NCBI GenBank assembly: GCA_052093225.1
Contig: JBQDDG010000003.1
Location: forward strand, 40,005-104,004
Length of the DNA: 64,000 nt
Origin: JB111 sp052093225
GTDB taxonomy: Bacteria; Actinomycetota; Actinomycetes; Actinomycetales; Actinomycetaceae
Direction: 5' to 3'
Below are positions 29,171 to 37,671 of this stretch, piece by piece. A program made the translations under genes and the position numbers. Within the stretch, counting starts at the first letter, position 1, and the number at the start of each line of letters is the position of its first letter. Below the pieces are notes generated by a model, which made no database searches, was not told the origin of the DNA, and saw only the letters and a list, made by a program, of their open reading frames with translations.

Positions 29171-30172
29171 TCAGTGGCCGGAGCCGCCCTGCGGCCCCTC
29201 GGGCTCGGGGGCCGGGTCGACCTCCCAGGTCTCGCGCCCGCGGTCCTCGGCGTGCGCCGCGCGGTCGAACGGCTCCGCCTCGATGTAGAGCTGCAGCTTG
29301 AGCGGCACGGAGCTGCGGGCACGCTCCTCGGCGGCGTTGACCGCTCGGGCCACCTCGGCGGCGGAATCGGTGCCGGGAACGGCGACCTTGGCCCCGACGA
29401 GCACCTCGTCCGGCCCGATGTGCAGCGTGCGCATGTGGATGATCCGCTCGATGTCCTCGCCGTCGACGAGGGCCGCCTCGATGGCGTCGTGGTGCTCGGG
29501 CAGGGCGGACTCGCCGATGAGCATCGAGATCATCTCTCGTGCGAGGAACACGGCGATGACGACCAGCAGGATCCCGATCGCGCCCGAGCCGATGGCGTCC
29601 CAGCGGCCGTCGCCGGTGCCGAGGGTCATCCCGACGCCGAAGAGACCGAAGACGAGGCCGAGCAGCGCACCGGAGTCCTCGAGGATGATCGTGGGGATCT
29701 CTGGCGAGCGGGAGTCCTTGAGGTACCGGAACCACGACCGGTTCCCCTTGGCCGCGGCGCCCTCCTTGAGGGCCGTGCGCAGGGCGAAGCCCTCCATCAC
29801 CATCGCGGCTACGAGCACGACGACGGGCACCCACCGCCAGTCGGTGATCGGGTGCGGGTCGCTGAACTTGTGCCAGGCCTCGTACATCGCGAAGAGGCCA
29901 CCGAGCGTGAAGAGGATGATCGAGACGACGAACGCCGCCACGTAGCGCACGCGGCCATAGCCGAACTGGTGGACCTCGGAGGCCTTCTTGGTGGCCCGCT
30001 TGCCGGCGATGAGCAGCAGCAGCTGGTTCGACGAGTCCGCCACCGAGTGCACGGCCTCGGCGAGCATCGAGCTCGATCCCGTGAGCAGCCAGCCGAGGAA
30101 CTTCGCGACGGCGATCCCGATGTTCGCGAACAGGGCAGTGAGGACGGACTTCATTCCGGATCCGGAGGCCAT
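29171..30172 (-). CDS. Cation diffusion facilitator family transporter
   Basis: 333-residue CDF metal/proton antiporter, probably for zinc, iron or manganese. About six membrane segments; a metal-site motif HSVADSSNQ (His42, Asp46) in TM2 and a second acidic site in ILEDSGALLG. The C-terminal cytoplasmic domain (from about 225) is ferredoxin-like and ends in a Glu/Pro/Gly/His tail. Starts MASGSGMKSV with AAAGGA 5 nt upstream. A -10 box TAGACT lies about 50 bp upstream. Metal specificity cannot be read from the sequence. Confidence 0.92.
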   Translation of the reverse strand: MASGSGMKSVLTALFANIGIAVAKFLGWLLTGSSSMLAEAVHSVADSSNQLLLLIAGKRATKKASEVHQFGYGRVRYVAAFVVSIILFTLGGLFAMYEAWHKFSDPHPITDWRWVPVVVLVAAMVMEGFALRTALKEGAAAKGNRSWFRYLKDSRSPEIPTIILEDSGALLGLVFGLFGVGMTLGTGDGRWDAIGSGAIGILLVVIAVFLAREMISMLIGESALPEHHDAIEAALVDGEDIERIIHMRTLHIGPDEVLVGAKVAVPGTDSAAEVARAVNAAEERARSSVPLKLQLYIEAEPFDRAAHAEDRGRETWEVDPAPEPEGPQGGSGH

Positions 30173-30224
30173 GGTTGTCCTTTACGGGTCTGTGGCAGCC
30201 GCGGCGGGACGCTCGGGCTGGACG

Positions 30225-30230
30225 AGTCTA
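30225..30230 (-). promoter_or_regulatory. Candidate -10 box of the CDF gene
   Basis: TAGACT on the minus strand; predicted leader about 45 nt. Confidence 0.35.
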
Positions 30231-30324
30231 GGACCGGCGTCGCCGATCCGTCAGGGGTGCGGTGGGTCAGAAGCGCGGTCCGTCGGAGAAGTGGGGGCAG
30301 AAGCGCGACCCGTGCGGGGTGAGA

Positions 30325-30349
30325 TCCGTCGGAGTCACGATCCGACGGA
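30325..30349 (-). terminator. Terminator after the Trm112 gene
   Basis: Perfect 9-bp inverted repeat TCCGTCGGA/TCCGACGGA with loop GTCACGA, 11 bp past the stop of the DUF3499-Trm112 pair. Confidence 0.55.
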
Positions 30350-30360
30350 CGCGCGGCCCG

Positions 30361-30684
30361 TCAGAGGTCGCGGGCCTCGTCGCGCAGGAGGACGGGGACG
30401 CCGTCGCGCACGGGGTAGGCGAGACCGGCGGCGACCGAGCGGAGCTCCGGGGTGCCGTCGGGGGCCGTGTCGTCGGTCAGCTCGTCGCCGCTGACGGGGC
30501 AGCGCAGGAGGGCCCGCACCCAGGGCTCGAGCTCCCCGGAGCCCACCGTCGCCCCGCCGGCGCGCGCGGGCTGGTCGGGCGCGGGCCGGTCGGGGCCGTT
30601 CTGGTCGAGCGTGGCCTGGTCGGGCGCAGCCTGGTCGAAACTGCCGGCCGGTGCGTCGTTCGTCGGGTCCTGGTGATCCGTCAT
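30361..30684 (-). CDS. Trm112 family protein
   Basis: 107 residues. The C-terminal half is a Trm112-like domain (WVRALLRCPVSGDELTDD...AGLAYPVRDGVPVLLRDEA), a small zinc-ribbon-like fold that activates methyltransferases in other organisms. Only one Cys is present, so zinc binding is doubtful. The N-terminal 45 residues carry an Asp-Gln-x-x-Pro repeat (DQAAPDQATLDQ). The ATG overlaps the DUF3499 stop (ATGA). Confidence 0.88.
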   Translation of the reverse strand: MTDHQDPTNDAPAGSFDQAAPDQATLDQNGPDRPAPDQPARAGGATVGSGELEPWVRALLRCPVSGDELTDDTAPDGTPELRSVAAGLAYPVRDGVPVLLRDEARDL

Positions 30685-31118
30685 GTCGGCTCGCTCTCGT
30701 CGGTCTGGTCCTCGCCACCGCGCAGGAGGCGCAGGTGACCGCGCCTGGCGATCTCCCGCTCGGCGGGCGGCGGTCCGGTCACCGGGGCGGGTCCGCCCCT
30801 GCGCGCGGCGACGGCGCGTTCGGCGGGCCGGTGCTCGCGCGGACCGCGGGCGGCAGCGGCCCGGACGGCGTCGGCGAGCGCCTCGATGTCGTCCGACGAC
30901 GGCGGTGCCGCCTCGAACGAGGCGCTCAGCCGGACCACGTCCCACCCGCGCGGGACGGACAGCCTGGAGGCGTGCACGTCGCACAGGTCGTAGGCGTGGG
31001 GCTCCGGGGAGGCCGAGAGCGGGCCGAGCACCGCGGTGGAGTCCGCGTAGACGTACGTGAGGGTCGCCGCGGCCGAACGGGTGCACGACGGCTTGGTGCA
31101 CTGGCGGACGGCTCTCAC
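30681..31118 (-). CDS. DUF3499 family protein
   Basis: 145 residues from GTG 31118. N-terminal zinc-ribbon-like region VRQCTKPSCTRSAAATLTYVYADSTAVLGPL and YDLCDVHASRLSVPRGW, giving two Cys pairs, as in DUF3499 (Rv3258c-like). Arg/Pro-rich C-terminus. The start is set by the family pattern and a TAGCGT -10 box 8 nt upstream (leaderless); an in-frame upstream extension to 31181 is unlikely. Adjacent to the zincin-like gene in the same arrangement as in mycobacteria. Confidence 0.88.
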   Translation of the reverse strand: MRAVRQCTKPSCTRSAAATLTYVYADSTAVLGPLSASPEPHAYDLCDVHASRLSVPRGWDVVRLSASFEAAPPSSDDIEALADAVRAAAARGPREHRPAERAVAARRGGPAPVTGPPPAEREIARRGHLRLLRGGEDQTDESEPT

Positions 31119-31126
31119 ACCGACCG

Positions 31127-31132
31127 ACGCTA
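31127..31132 (-). promoter_or_regulatory. -10 box of the DUF3499-Trm112 operon
   Basis: TAGCGT on the minus strand, 8 nt before the GTG at 31118; suggests leaderless mRNA. Confidence 0.45.
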
Positions 31133-31233
31133 CCTGGTCGCCCGCCCGTCCGAGGGTCCGACGCCGAGTTCCGTCGGCCACTCCCCGGCGTCCCTGCCCG
31201 TCGGCAGGTCATGGCCTCCCCTGCGCGAGCACT

Positions 31234-31239
31234 TACCAT
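31234..31239 (+). promoter_or_regulatory. -10 box of the metallopeptidase-family gene
   Basis: TACCAT 6 nt before the ATG at 31246; suggests leaderless mRNA. Confidence 0.45.
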
Positions 31240-31245
31240 CGCGCC

Positions 31246-31737
31246 ATGCCCTCGTCCGCCCCTCGTCCTCGGCCCCAGCAGCCGGACGGCCCCTCCCTGC
31301 CCGCGCTGCCCGCGCGTCGCGAGGCCCGTCGCCGGGACCGCCACGGCCGGGGTCCGCGCGGCCCGCTGCTGCCGTGGCAGCTGCCCGGCTGGCGCACACG
31401 GGCCGACCGGTTCGACGACCTCCTCCTCGACGCGGTCGAGCGGCTCGAGCACGGCTGGGCCGACGAGCTGGCGGGGGTCGAGATCGCCGTCGAGGACGTG
31501 CCGCCGTCGGACCCGGCACCGTGGGAGCACCGCGCCGTGGCGCTCGGGCGGTACTACGCGGGTGACCGGGCGGCGGGCCTGCCGCGCCGGATCGTCGTCT
31601 ACCGGCGGCCGGTCGAGTCGCGGGCGACCGACCCGGCCGACCTCGCCGACCTCGTAACGGCGGCCCTCGTCGAGCAGGTGGCCGCGATGCTAGGCCGGTC
31701 CCCCGACGAGATCGATCCCGAGTACCCGCCGGGCTGA
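31246..31737 (+). CDS. Metallopeptidase-family (DUF1025) protein lacking HExxH
   Basis: 163 residues. Basic Pro/Arg N-terminus, then the minimal-zincin fold (RFDDLLLDAVERLEHGWADELAGVEIAVEDVPP...RIVVYRRPVESRA...LVTAALVEQVAAMLG). The helix that carries HExxH in active relatives reads TAALVEQVAAMLG, so the zinc ligands and catalytic Glu arrangement are missing; probably not a peptidase. The ATG at 31246 fits a leaderless start. Its stop abuts the stop of the convergent DUF5719 gene with no gap. Confidence 0.82.
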   Translation: MPSSAPRPRPQQPDGPSLPALPARREARRRDRHGRGPRGPLLPWQLPGWRTRADRFDDLLLDAVERLEHGWADELAGVEIAVEDVPPSDPAPWEHRAVALGRYYAGDRAAGLPRRIVVYRRPVESRATDPADLADLVTAALVEQVAAMLGRSPDEIDPEYPPG

Positions 31738-33579
31738 TCAGCGCAGCAGCACGTCGACGTCGCCGGCGAGGCGCGCGTCCGGGGCCGGTGCGAGGACGCC
31801 GACGAGGCGCCCGCTGCTCACCTCGGCGTCGAGGAGCACGAGCGAGACCACGCCCTGGTCGGCGGCCGCCCCCGCGTCCTCCGAGCCCCGAGCGTCCGCC
31901 GGCGCGTCGGGAGCGGCCCCGGCACCGTCCGTCGAGGACTCGGTACCGCTCGGGCTCTCCGTGCCGCTCGGGCTCCCGGAACCGCTCGGGCTCTCCGTGC
32001 CGCTCGGGCTCCCGGAACCGCTCGGGCTCTCCGTGCCGCTCGGGCTCCCGGCCCCGCCCGACGGCGTCCCGGCGCCCTCCGACGGCGTCCCGGCGCCGCC
32101 CGTGGTCCCGTCCCCCTCGTCGATGAGGCCGGTCTCGACGCGGACGGCGAGCGTCCCTGCCGGCACCTCGAGGAGCTCGGTGGCTCCGGCAGCGACGGTC
32201 ACGCTCTGGCCCTCCCGCCCCGTGGCGACGTCGGAGAGGGTGACGACCTGCGCCGAGTCACCGGGGTTGGTCACGGCGACCCGGGAGCGGATACCGAGGT
32301 CCTCGGCGGGCAGCACGTGCACGGCCGAGGTCGAGGGCGCGGTGGTCGGCGCCCACGAGCGGTCGACGGGCAGATCGCCGGACGGGGCCGGCGCCTCCGC
32401 CTCCTGGGCGGTGCCCGCGGAGGCCACGACGGCGTCGTCGGAGCGGACCCGGACGCCGTGCACGCCGGGCGCGACCCCGGTCAGCGGCACGTCGAGGACC
32501 ACGCCCGGGTCGAGGACGACGTCCTCGGCGCCGCCGAGCGGGCTCCAGCCCTCCGCGGAGGTGAGGTCGATCGATGCGCGCACCTCGCCCTCTCCCGGGT
32601 TGACGAGGCGCACGAACGAGGCGTCGCCCGAGACGACCTCCACCCCGCCGATGAGGTGCTCGGTGGCCGGCGCGGCACTGCCGGTGACGAGCGCGAGCCC
32701 GTCGGAGGCCAGCCCCTGGGTGCGCAGGTCCTGCAGGGAGGCCACAACCTCGCCGCCCCCGGCGTCGACCCGCAGCGCGAGGGTGGGGTCCTCGACCGAG
32801 GCCTCGACCGCGGCGTCGATGCTCGAGCGTGGCGGCACGACGAGGTCGGTGAGCGCCGGGGCGTCGACGACGCCGAGGGAGCCGTGCACGGTGACGTCGA
32901 CGCTCACCGGCACCGGCCCGGGGTTGGTCAGCGTGAGCAGTGCGGTCGACCCCAGCTCGGTGGACCCGCCGACGAGCCACGTCGAGGCGGCGGGCGCCTG
33001 GCAGGTCGCCGAGGCGATGCCCCGCAGGTCGCCGGCGTCGGTGCGCGCGACGACGGCGCCGCCTCCTGTCCCGACGACCTCGTCCGGTCCGCCGGTGCCC
33101 GGCGCCGACCCCGACCCGGTGGCGTCCCCGGGACCGGACGTGACCTCGACGGGGGCGACCGTCAGCAGACCGGGTTCCTCCGCCACCGTCGTCGTCAGCG
33201 TCCGGATCGACGACGCGCCCGCGGCGACCCGGTCCAGCGGGACCTCCCCCGGTTCCTCGGAGCCCACCGCCCAGGTGGCCTCGGCGGCGGGGGCCTCCGG
33301 TGTGGGCCAGGTGAGCAGCGACGTCGCGGCGCGCACCGTGCGGTCGCCGAGGTCCTGCTCGGGGTCCGCCGGGCCGGTGTCCTCGGTGGTCGGCACGGGG
33401 ACGGGGGCGCAGACCGCCTGGGCGTCCGTGGCCGGGAGCCGGACCGTGCGCGCCTCGACCGGTCCGGTCTCCGGGACGGGCCAGGCGCTCCCGGCCCACA
33501 GGGCGCCGCCCGTGAGGCCGAGCACGACGACGGCGCCGACGCCCGCGCCGACGGTCCGGGCCACGATCCGCTCGCTCAC
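31738..33579 (-). CDS. DUF5719 family secreted/membrane-anchored protein
   Basis: 613 residues with one N-terminal membrane anchor (about residues 10-28) and a long extracytoplasmic Ser/Thr/Val-rich region of repeated beta-sandwich-like segments (e.g. VARTDAGDLRGIASATCQAPA, VRVRSDDAVVASAGTAQE), typical of DUF5719. A Gly/Ser/Pro/Glu repeat tract (SPSGTESPSGSG) lies near residues 510-550. The GTG at 33579 overlaps the stop of the large glycosyltransferase, so the two are co-expressed and may act together in surface glycoconjugate assembly. Function unknown. Confidence 0.85.
   Translation of the reverse strand: MSERIVARTVGAGVGAVVVLGLTGGALWAGSAWPVPETGPVEARTVRLPATDAQAVCAPVPVPTTEDTGPADPEQDLGDRTVRAATSLLTWPTPEAPAAEATWAVGSEEPGEVPLDRVAAGASSIRTLTTTVAEEPGLLTVAPVEVTSGPGDATGSGSAPGTGGPDEVVGTGGGAVVARTDAGDLRGIASATCQAPAASTWLVGGSTELGSTALLTLTNPGPVPVSVDVTVHGSLGVVDAPALTDLVVPPRSSIDAAVEASVEDPTLALRVDAGGGEVVASLQDLRTQGLASDGLALVTGSAAPATEHLIGGVEVVSGDASFVRLVNPGEGEVRASIDLTSAEGWSPLGGAEDVVLDPGVVLDVPLTGVAPGVHGVRVRSDDAVVASAGTAQEAEAPAPSGDLPVDRSWAPTTAPSTSAVHVLPAEDLGIRSRVAVTNPGDSAQVVTLSDVATGREGQSVTVAAGATELLEVPAGTLAVRVETGLIDEGDGTTGGAGTPSEGAGTPSGGAGSPSGTESPSGSGSPSGTESPSGSGSPSGTESPSGTESSTDGAGAAPDAPADARGSEDAGAAADQGVVSLVLLDAEVSSGRLVGVLAPAPDARLAGDVDVLLR
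31944..32055 (-). repeat. 36-bp tandem repeat in the DUF5719 gene
   Basis: About three units built of CGCTCGGGCTC and CCGTGCCG pieces encode SGSGSPSGTESP repeats. In frame. Confidence 0.8.
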
Positions 33580-36500
33580 CACTCCTCCTCCCGGCGCACG
33601 CGCAGCGGCAGGGCGAGGAGCGCGACGACGCCCAGCACCACCGCCTGCACGGCGCCCATCCATCCGGACCACGGCTCACGGTGCGCGACCTCGAGCTCGC
33701 CCGACGCGCCCGCGGGGACCGCGAACGCCTGCTGCCAGCCGACCTCCTGCGCCTCAAGCGGCGTCCCGTCCAGGCTCGCCTCCCAGCCGTCGTGGGCGGT
33801 CTCGGCGAGCACGAGCACCCGGTCCGCGCCGGCCGCCTCGAGGTCGGTCTCGACGCCGATCGCCCCGGCGGGCACGTCGGTCGCCTCGAGCCCCGCGGCC
33901 CCTGCGCTGGTCGCGTCCTCGGCGTCGACCAGGCGCGCGCGGGCGACGGACGAGGCCGCCCCCTCGACCTCGGGCTCCCGGGACAGCCGCAGGACGGTGC
34001 CGTTCTCGTCGTCGCTGACCTGCTCGAGCCCGGGGACCGTGGCGAGCCGGGCGACGAGACCGTCGCGGTCCGCGCCCGTGGCGCCGTCAAGCGGCTCCGG
34101 GTCGAGGACCACCACGCCGACGGCGTGCTGCGCGAGCCGCTCGACCGCCGTCGGGGCGCCGCCCGAGGTGAGCAGGGCGACCGCGCCGGCGAGGTCGTCG
34201 CGCGCGGCGACGTCCGCGTCGCCGCGCCGGATCGCGGCGGAGGCGTCCGCCGCGCGGCGGCCGTCCCCGCGCCACAGCTCGGCCCCGACCTCGCCGGTCC
34301 CGGCCTGCAGGTGGAGCACCCGCGAGCGCTGCGGGGAGGCCTGCTGCTCGAGGGACAGTGCCGGCACCGCGCTCGTCCCGCGCGGCTCGAGGAGGTTCCA
34401 GCCGCCGGCCTGGGCCGCCCAGGACCCGGCGGCGGCGAGCGGGACGACGGCGAGCGCGACCGCGCCGAGCGAGGCGAGCCCCTGGCGCCAGCCGACGGCG
34501 GAGGACCGGAGCGACTCCGGGATCGCGTCGGCGCCCGTGGTGACGGCGACGAGCAGCCCGAGGAGCACGACGGACACCCCGGGGCCGGCCCACCCGGTGA
34601 CCTCGACGCCGTCGCCGGTCCCGCCCGGGACCCGGGTGGTGACGACGGCCGTGGCCACGCCGACGGCGACGAGGAGCCACCCCGCGCGCACCGCACGGGC
34701 ACGGCCGAGCCTGAACAGCGCGAGGAGGGCGAGGACGACGAGGAGCACCCCGGGCAGCAGTGCGAGCAGCTCGCGCCAGGGCAGGTCGAGGACGTCGAGC
34801 GGCGACGTCGGCGCCCCGCCGGCGAGGTCGCGGGGCAGCCCGAGCAGGGTGAGCCACGCGGGCCCCGGGTCGGAGGCGAGGCCGTGGCCGGGGTCGGCGA
34901 CGGCGAGCGAGAGCGGCCCGCGGGCGAGCGCCGTCGCGATCGAGGGGGCGAGCAGGGCGATCGCCGGCACGGGGACGAGGAGGAGCAGGCCGCGGCGGCG
35001 CGGGACGAGCGGGGCGAGGAGCACGAGCGCGACGACGGCCGCGGGCAGGAGGATCGGTGCGCCGGCCGCGGCGAGGGCCAGCGCGAGGCCCGCGCCGGCC
35101 GCGCCGGTGATGGCGCCGGCACGGGTCGTGCGCCTCGGGCGACCCACGACCTGGTCGACGTCGTCCTCGGTGAGCGGTCCGCCGTCCTGCCCCGTGCGCC
35201 GCGCGCCGACCAGGCCCGAGCGGATGACGTCGCGCCGTCGGGAGCCGCCGAGCCAGGCGATGCCGAGGGCCACGAGCGGGAGCGCCGCGTGGGCGAGCAC
35301 CGCGCCGAGGCGCCCCTGCCCCAGCGACATCCACAGGGCGGGCGAGAGCGCCCAGGCGAGCGCGGCGACGGCGCGCAGGAGGAGCGTGCGGGTGGCGGCG
35401 CCGGACGCGGCCCAGGCCGTGAGCGCGGACGCGGGCACGGCGAGCAGGACGGCGAGGGTCGCCACCCAGCCGGGCGAGAGCCCGACGAGGCCGAGCAGCC
35501 AGGAGGCGGCGGCGGTGAGCGTGAGCAGCGGGTCGGCGGGGCCGGGGTGGCCCACGCCGGCGTCGGTCCAGGTGGAGCGGGCCGTCGTCCACAGCTCCTC
35601 GGCGGACCTGCCGAGGTGCGCGAGGGCGCCGCCCACGGGCTGTCCCCCGCCGACGAGCGGGAGGACGAACGGCAGCGCGATCGTGAAGGCCACGAGCACG
35701 ACGAGACCGAGGGTGAGCCGGCGCCGGCGCGCGAGGTCGGCCCGCTCGGCGAGCTCGAGCTCGGAGGGGGCCTCGGCGAGCCTGCGCGAGGTCGCGATCT
35801 GCCGGCGGATGGTGGAGCGGGCGGCGCGGACGTCGGCGGGGCCGGACTCCAGCTCCCGCAGGGCGGCGCGGGGCGCGCGGCCGACGGAGGAGACCCGGCG
35901 CCTGGCCCGGCCGACCGCGCCGAGGCGTGGCACGAGTCGGCCGACGGCGACGAGCTCGCCGACCGCGAGCGGCGTGTCCTTGCCGAGCATCCGCCAGATC
36001 GCGCGCAGTGGGCCGAGCAGCACGTACCCGAGGGCGAGGAGCGGCCACGCGCGGGCCGCGACCAGCGCGTTGTAGAGCTGGGCGCTGCGGCGGGCGGCGA
36101 AGGAGCGGGCGGGGTTGCCGCCGTGGGTCGGGCGCGGCCCGCCCAGCGGGTCCAGGGCCTCGCCGTCGGGCGCCTCGGTGTCCGGGGCCGCTGCGCCTTC
36201 GGCACGCGCGTCCCGTGCGCCGGCGTCCGGGCCGGCCGCGTCCAGGGCGGCCTCGTCCAGGGCGGCCTGGTCCTCGGGGTGGACGACGCGCACGCCCCCG
36301 TCCCCGGCGTCGCGCAGGCCGAGGTAGGAGGCCCGACGGTGGAGGACGTGGGCGGTGGGCTCGACGACGACCCGGTACCCGGCCGCCCGCACGCGGCGGC
36401 TGAGCTCGAGGCCGTCCCCGAAGGGGCCGAGCACCGGGTCGGTGCCGCCGAGCTCGTCCCACACCGTGGCGCCGACGAGCATCCCGGCCGTGCCGACGGC

Positions 36501-37229
36501 GAGGACGTCCTGGCGGTGGTCGTGCTGGCCCTGGTCGATCTCACGGGGCTCGATGTCCGGGACGCGCCGGGCGCGGCGGGTCGCGAGGACGCCGACCTCG
36601 AGGAGACGGTCGGGCTCGTCCCAGTCGACCTGCTTGGCGCCGACGACGGCCAGCGAGCGCCCCGCCTCGGCGGCGCGCAGCTGGCGGTCGAGGGCGTGCG
36701 GCCCGGGAGCGGAGTCGTCGTGGAGCAGCCAGAGCCAGTCGGGGTACGAGGCCGCGCCGGCATCGAGCACGCCGTCGGTGACCGCGCGCATCTCCCCGGT
36801 GGTCACGGGCGACATCTCGCCGGTGGCGAGCCGGAAGCTCGAGCGGCCGGTCGCCGACCCCGTCGTGACGGGGCCGCCGAGGCTCGCCTCCCGGCGTACG
36901 GCGCGGCGCGCGGCGCGCTCGACGAGCTGCCCGTAGGCCTCGAGGCCGGCGCTCACCGCGGCGCCGAAGGTCGCGGCCTCCGGGGTGGTGACGAGGCGGA
37001 CGTGCGTGACGTCCTCGAGGCCGGAGCGCTGGACCGCCTCGAGCAAAGGCTCACCGGTGCCGATGTCCCGCCCGGGAGCCGCGACGTCGACGAGCAGCAC
37101 CACGCCGGGGTGATGGCTCTGCGCGGCGACGGCCGCGAGCGTGCGCCCGAGGTAGGGGGTCACCCCGCAGGTGACGACCACCGCGAGCGTGGTGGCCCGG
37201 GCAGGGGCCGCGATGGTTCGGTCGACCAC
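33576..37229 (-). CDS. Large membrane glycosyltransferase, GT2 fused to polytopic domain
   Basis: 1217 residues. The N-terminal GT-A domain (about 1-320: LAVVVTCGVTPYLGRTLAAVAAQ, WLWLLHDDSAPGPHAL, GPFGDGLELSRRVRAAGYR) precedes a linker and a C-terminal part with about 12 membrane segments and a final soluble beta domain before the last TM (WSGWMGAVQAVVLGVVALLALPL). This architecture is found beside whiB2 and DUF5719 in many actinobacteria and is thought to act in cell-wall glycan synthesis; donor and acceptor are unknown. It starts with GTG 4 bp after the whiB stop, so likely whiB-GT-DUF5719 are one transcript. Confidence 0.9.
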   Translation of the reverse strand: MVDRTIAAPARATTLAVVVTCGVTPYLGRTLAAVAAQSHHPGVVLLVDVAAPGRDIGTGEPLLEAVQRSGLEDVTHVRLVTTPEAATFGAAVSAGLEAYGQLVERAARRAVRREASLGGPVTTGSATGRSSFRLATGEMSPVTTGEMRAVTDGVLDAGAASYPDWLWLLHDDSAPGPHALDRQLRAAEAGRSLAVVGAKQVDWDEPDRLLEVGVLATRRARRVPDIEPREIDQGQHDHRQDVLAVGTAGMLVGATVWDELGGTDPVLGPFGDGLELSRRVRAAGYRVVVEPTAHVLHRRASYLGLRDAGDGGVRVVHPEDQAALDEAALDAAGPDAGARDARAEGAAAPDTEAPDGEALDPLGGPRPTHGGNPARSFAARRSAQLYNALVAARAWPLLALGYVLLGPLRAIWRMLGKDTPLAVGELVAVGRLVPRLGAVGRARRRVSSVGRAPRAALRELESGPADVRAARSTIRRQIATSRRLAEAPSELELAERADLARRRRLTLGLVVLVAFTIALPFVLPLVGGGQPVGGALAHLGRSAEELWTTARSTWTDAGVGHPGPADPLLTLTAAASWLLGLVGLSPGWVATLAVLLAVPASALTAWAASGAATRTLLLRAVAALAWALSPALWMSLGQGRLGAVLAHAALPLVALGIAWLGGSRRRDVIRSGLVGARRTGQDGGPLTEDDVDQVVGRPRRTTRAGAITGAAGAGLALALAAAGAPILLPAAVVALVLLAPLVPRRRGLLLLVPVPAIALLAPSIATALARGPLSLAVADPGHGLASDPGPAWLTLLGLPRDLAGGAPTSPLDVLDLPWRELLALLPGVLLVVLALLALFRLGRARAVRAGWLLVAVGVATAVVTTRVPGGTGDGVEVTGWAGPGVSVVLLGLLVAVTTGADAIPESLRSSAVGWRQGLASLGAVALAVVPLAAAGSWAAQAGGWNLLEPRGTSAVPALSLEQQASPQRSRVLHLQAGTGEVGAELWRGDGRRAADASAAIRRGDADVAARDDLAGAVALLTSGGAPTAVERLAQHAVGVVVLDPEPLDGATGADRDGLVARLATVPGLEQVSDDENGTVLRLSREPEVEGAASSVARARLVDAEDATSAGAAGLEATDVPAGAIGVETDLEAAGADRVLVLAETAHDGWEASLDGTPLEAQEVGWQQAFAVPAGASGELEVAHREPWSGWMGAVQAVVLGVVALLALPLRVRREEEW

Positions 37230-37232
37230 CTG

Positions 37233-37544
37233 CTAGACGGCGAGGCGCTTGACGCGGCGGCGTTCCCGCTCGGACAGGCCGCCCCAGATGCCGAACCGCT
37301 CGTCGTTCTCGAGCGCGTACTCGAGGCACTCGGCGCGCACGTCGCAGGAGGTGCACACCCGCTTCGCCTCACGGGTCGAGCCGCCCTTCTCGGGGAAGAA
37401 CGCCTCGGGGTCCGTCTGGGCGCACAGCGCGCGGTCCTGCCAGGACAGCGGGCCGTCCGCCCCGTTGTCGAGATGGTCGAGCTCGGAGAGGTCCGTGTCC
37501 TCCCACGAGGTCGTCAAGGGTCCGTCGCCCAGGATGTTCCACAT
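37233..37544 (-). CDS. whiB2: WhiB-family iron-sulfur regulator (WhiB2/WhmD-like)
   Basis: 103 residues. Four conserved cysteines (41, 64, 67, 73; ALCAQTD..., VCTSC, ECLEY) bind a [4Fe-4S] cluster; the GIWGG turn (85-89) and basic SERERRRVKRL tail complete the WhiB fold. The core WQDRALCAQTDPEAFFPEKG and FGIWGGLSERERRR match WhiB2/WhmD, the essential septation regulator. The ATG at 37544 has an AGAGG 10 nt upstream. A sigma-A promoter (TTGACT-18-TGTAAT) gives a ~28-nt leader. It probably also drives the downstream glycosyltransferase. Confidence 0.95.
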   Translation of the reverse strand: MWNILGDGPLTTSWEDTDLSELDHLDNGADGPLSWQDRALCAQTDPEAFFPEKGGSTREAKRVCTSCDVRAECLEYALENDERFGIWGGLSERERRRVKRLAV

Positions 37545-37579
37545 GTCGCTGTTGCCTCTCGTCGCCGCCGTTGCCGTGA

Positions 37580-37609
37580 ATTACACCCGTGTCATACGCG
37601 CGCAGTCAA
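37580..37609 (-). promoter_or_regulatory. whiB promoter
   Basis: Minus strand: -35 TTGACT (37609-37604), 18-bp spacer, -10 TGTAAT (37585-37580). The clearest sigma-A type promoter in the window. The ACAC..GTGT motif overlapping the -10 could bind a regulator. Confidence 0.65.
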
Positions 37610-37659
37610 GGCGAGCGACGGGAATCACGGCGAGTCGCCCGGCGTGTCGCCCTGGGACG

Positions 37660-37665
37660 TAGCCT
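37660..37665 (+). promoter_or_regulatory. -10 box of the TIGR03089 gene
   Basis: TAGCCT 6 nt before the GTG at 37672; suggests leaderless mRNA. Confidence 0.45.
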
Positions 37666-37671
37666 GGTCGA

